Positions 63,654 through 64,000 of a DNA stretch of 64,000 bases are shown here, piece by piece. Origin of the DNA: Sphaerisporangium album (lineage in GTDB: Bacteria > Actinomycetota > Actinomycetes > Streptosporangiales > Streptosporangiaceae); contig NZ_QOIL01000003.1 of NCBI RefSeq assembly GCF_003323745.1, positions 310,001 to 374,000 of the forward strand, written 5' to 3'. How positions within the stretch are numbered: the first letter of the stretch is position 1; the number at the start of each line of letters is the position of its first letter. A program made the position numbers and the translations under genes. The notes under the pieces are model-generated. The model had not been told where the DNA came from and did not search any database. It saw only the letters and a list, made by a program, of their open reading frames with translations.

Positions 63654-64000
63654 TCAGGCACGGCGCGCCTCACGTAGGTACTCGTCGACGTCCTGCCCCC
63701 CCAGCCAATCCGGGTCCGCGCCCAGCAACTCGGACACCGCGGCGCGCCTGTCGTCGTCCTGCGGAAGCGGCTCGATGTGGTCGATCCTGATACGGACGAT
63801 CTGACCTCGCTTGTTTCTCGTGATCAGACCACGCGCCAACACGCGTTGACGCCAGAATCGCTGCATTACGGCTTCCATGTCCGGAGCCAGCACGCCCGTG
63901 ACGGCCCGGCGGGTGAGCGGGTCATAGAGACCCACGCGAAGCACTCCTTTGGCCACCCGGCGCGCATTCATCTCGTCCAGCCAGCCCGCGATCGAGCCGA
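63654..64000 (-). CDS. Hypothetical protein, 5' end outside the window
   Basis: The C-terminal part of an unrecognised protein is visible, ending with LLGADPDWLGGQDVDEYLRE. An internal ATG at 63971 gives 105 residues. The frame stays open to the window edge, and the residues before it (SIAGWLDE) look coding, so the gene most likely starts beyond 64000. The visible part has a basic stretch (MQRFWRQRVLARGLITRNKR) and a beta-rich segment (GQIVRIRIDHIEPLP). There is no membrane helix. I cannot assign a family. Confidence 0.65.
   Translation of the reverse strand, partial: GSIAGWLDEMNARRVAKGVLRVGLYDPLTRRAVTGVLAPDMEAVMQRFWRQRVLARGLITRNKRGQIVRIRIDHIEPLPQDDDRRAAVSELLGADPDWLGGQDVDEYLREARRA

Overview
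The window is high-GC DNA with GTG and TTG starts, strong hairpin terminators and a conserved housekeeping gene order (ftsY-smc-acyP-mutM-rnc-rpmF-coaD-rsmD-recG-rpmB-thiD-thiL-ddl-gpsA-cofC-hup-leuD-leuC-ndgR-gltX-cimA-ilvE-leuB-serA). From general knowledge this order is shared, with local changes, by Streptomyces and Mycobacterium. It points to a filamentous actinomycete. Streptosporangiales is my guess from the style of the accessory genes, but the sequence does not prove the family.

Layout. 0-4.3 kb is accessory: an XRE-cupin regulator with a divergent EamA transporter, then a SigR-like sigma factor divergent from a Cds1-like cysteine desulfhydrase. 4.4-14.1 kb is a minus-strand housekeeping block: protein targeting (ftsY), chromosome condensation (smc), base-excision repair (mutM), RNA processing (rnc), ribosomal protein L32, CoA synthesis (coaD) and rRNA methylation (rsmD). 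14-19.8 kb holds a hemerythrin-like gene, a gene remnant, recG, a DAK2/FakA-like gene and rpmB. 20-30 kb carries thiamine genes (thiD, thiL), cell wall (ddl), phospholipid (gpsA, plsC-like) and F420 (cofC) genes. Among them are an unusual membrane protein with a repeated cytoplasmic motif, a stand-alone RAM-domain protein and a trans-sulfuration-type PLP enzyme.

29.7-32.5 kb is a divergent MFS exporter/TetR pair with a clear palindromic operator. 32.5-36.5 kb has a leaderless cold-shock-like gene, a tail-less HU gene, leuCD and the IclR regulator ndgR. 36.6-39 kb has a very acidic unknown protein, two tRNA-Glu(CTC) genes and one tRNA-Gln(CTG). 39-45 kb has an M3 peptidase, gltX, an FAH-family gene, a MhuD-like heme monooxygenase and a WYL regulator. 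45-53 kb has a secreted heparinase-like protein, cimA behind a probable branched-chain amino acid attenuator, an O-methyltransferase, a Uma2 protein, ilvE and leuB.

53-58.4 kb is a sugar-uptake unit: a ROK repressor divergent from a xylose-type ABC transporter and a ROK kinase. 58.4-64 kb has a 41-codon gene, serA, an unknown gene, a GPH-type transporter, two oppositely oriented FtsX-permease fragments and a partial gene at the edge.

Functional themes are branched-chain amino acid synthesis (leuCD, ndgR, cimA, ilvE, leuB, serA), translation and genome maintenance, and sugar uptake. I saw no rRNA, CRISPR array, insertion sequence, phage gene or origin. The best candidates for undescribed biology are the cimA leader/attenuator, the repeat-bearing membrane protein at 21.5-22.9 kb, the MhuD-like protein with a His/Gln-rich insertion, the tail-less HU at the hupB locus and the orphan SigR-like/Cds1 pair.
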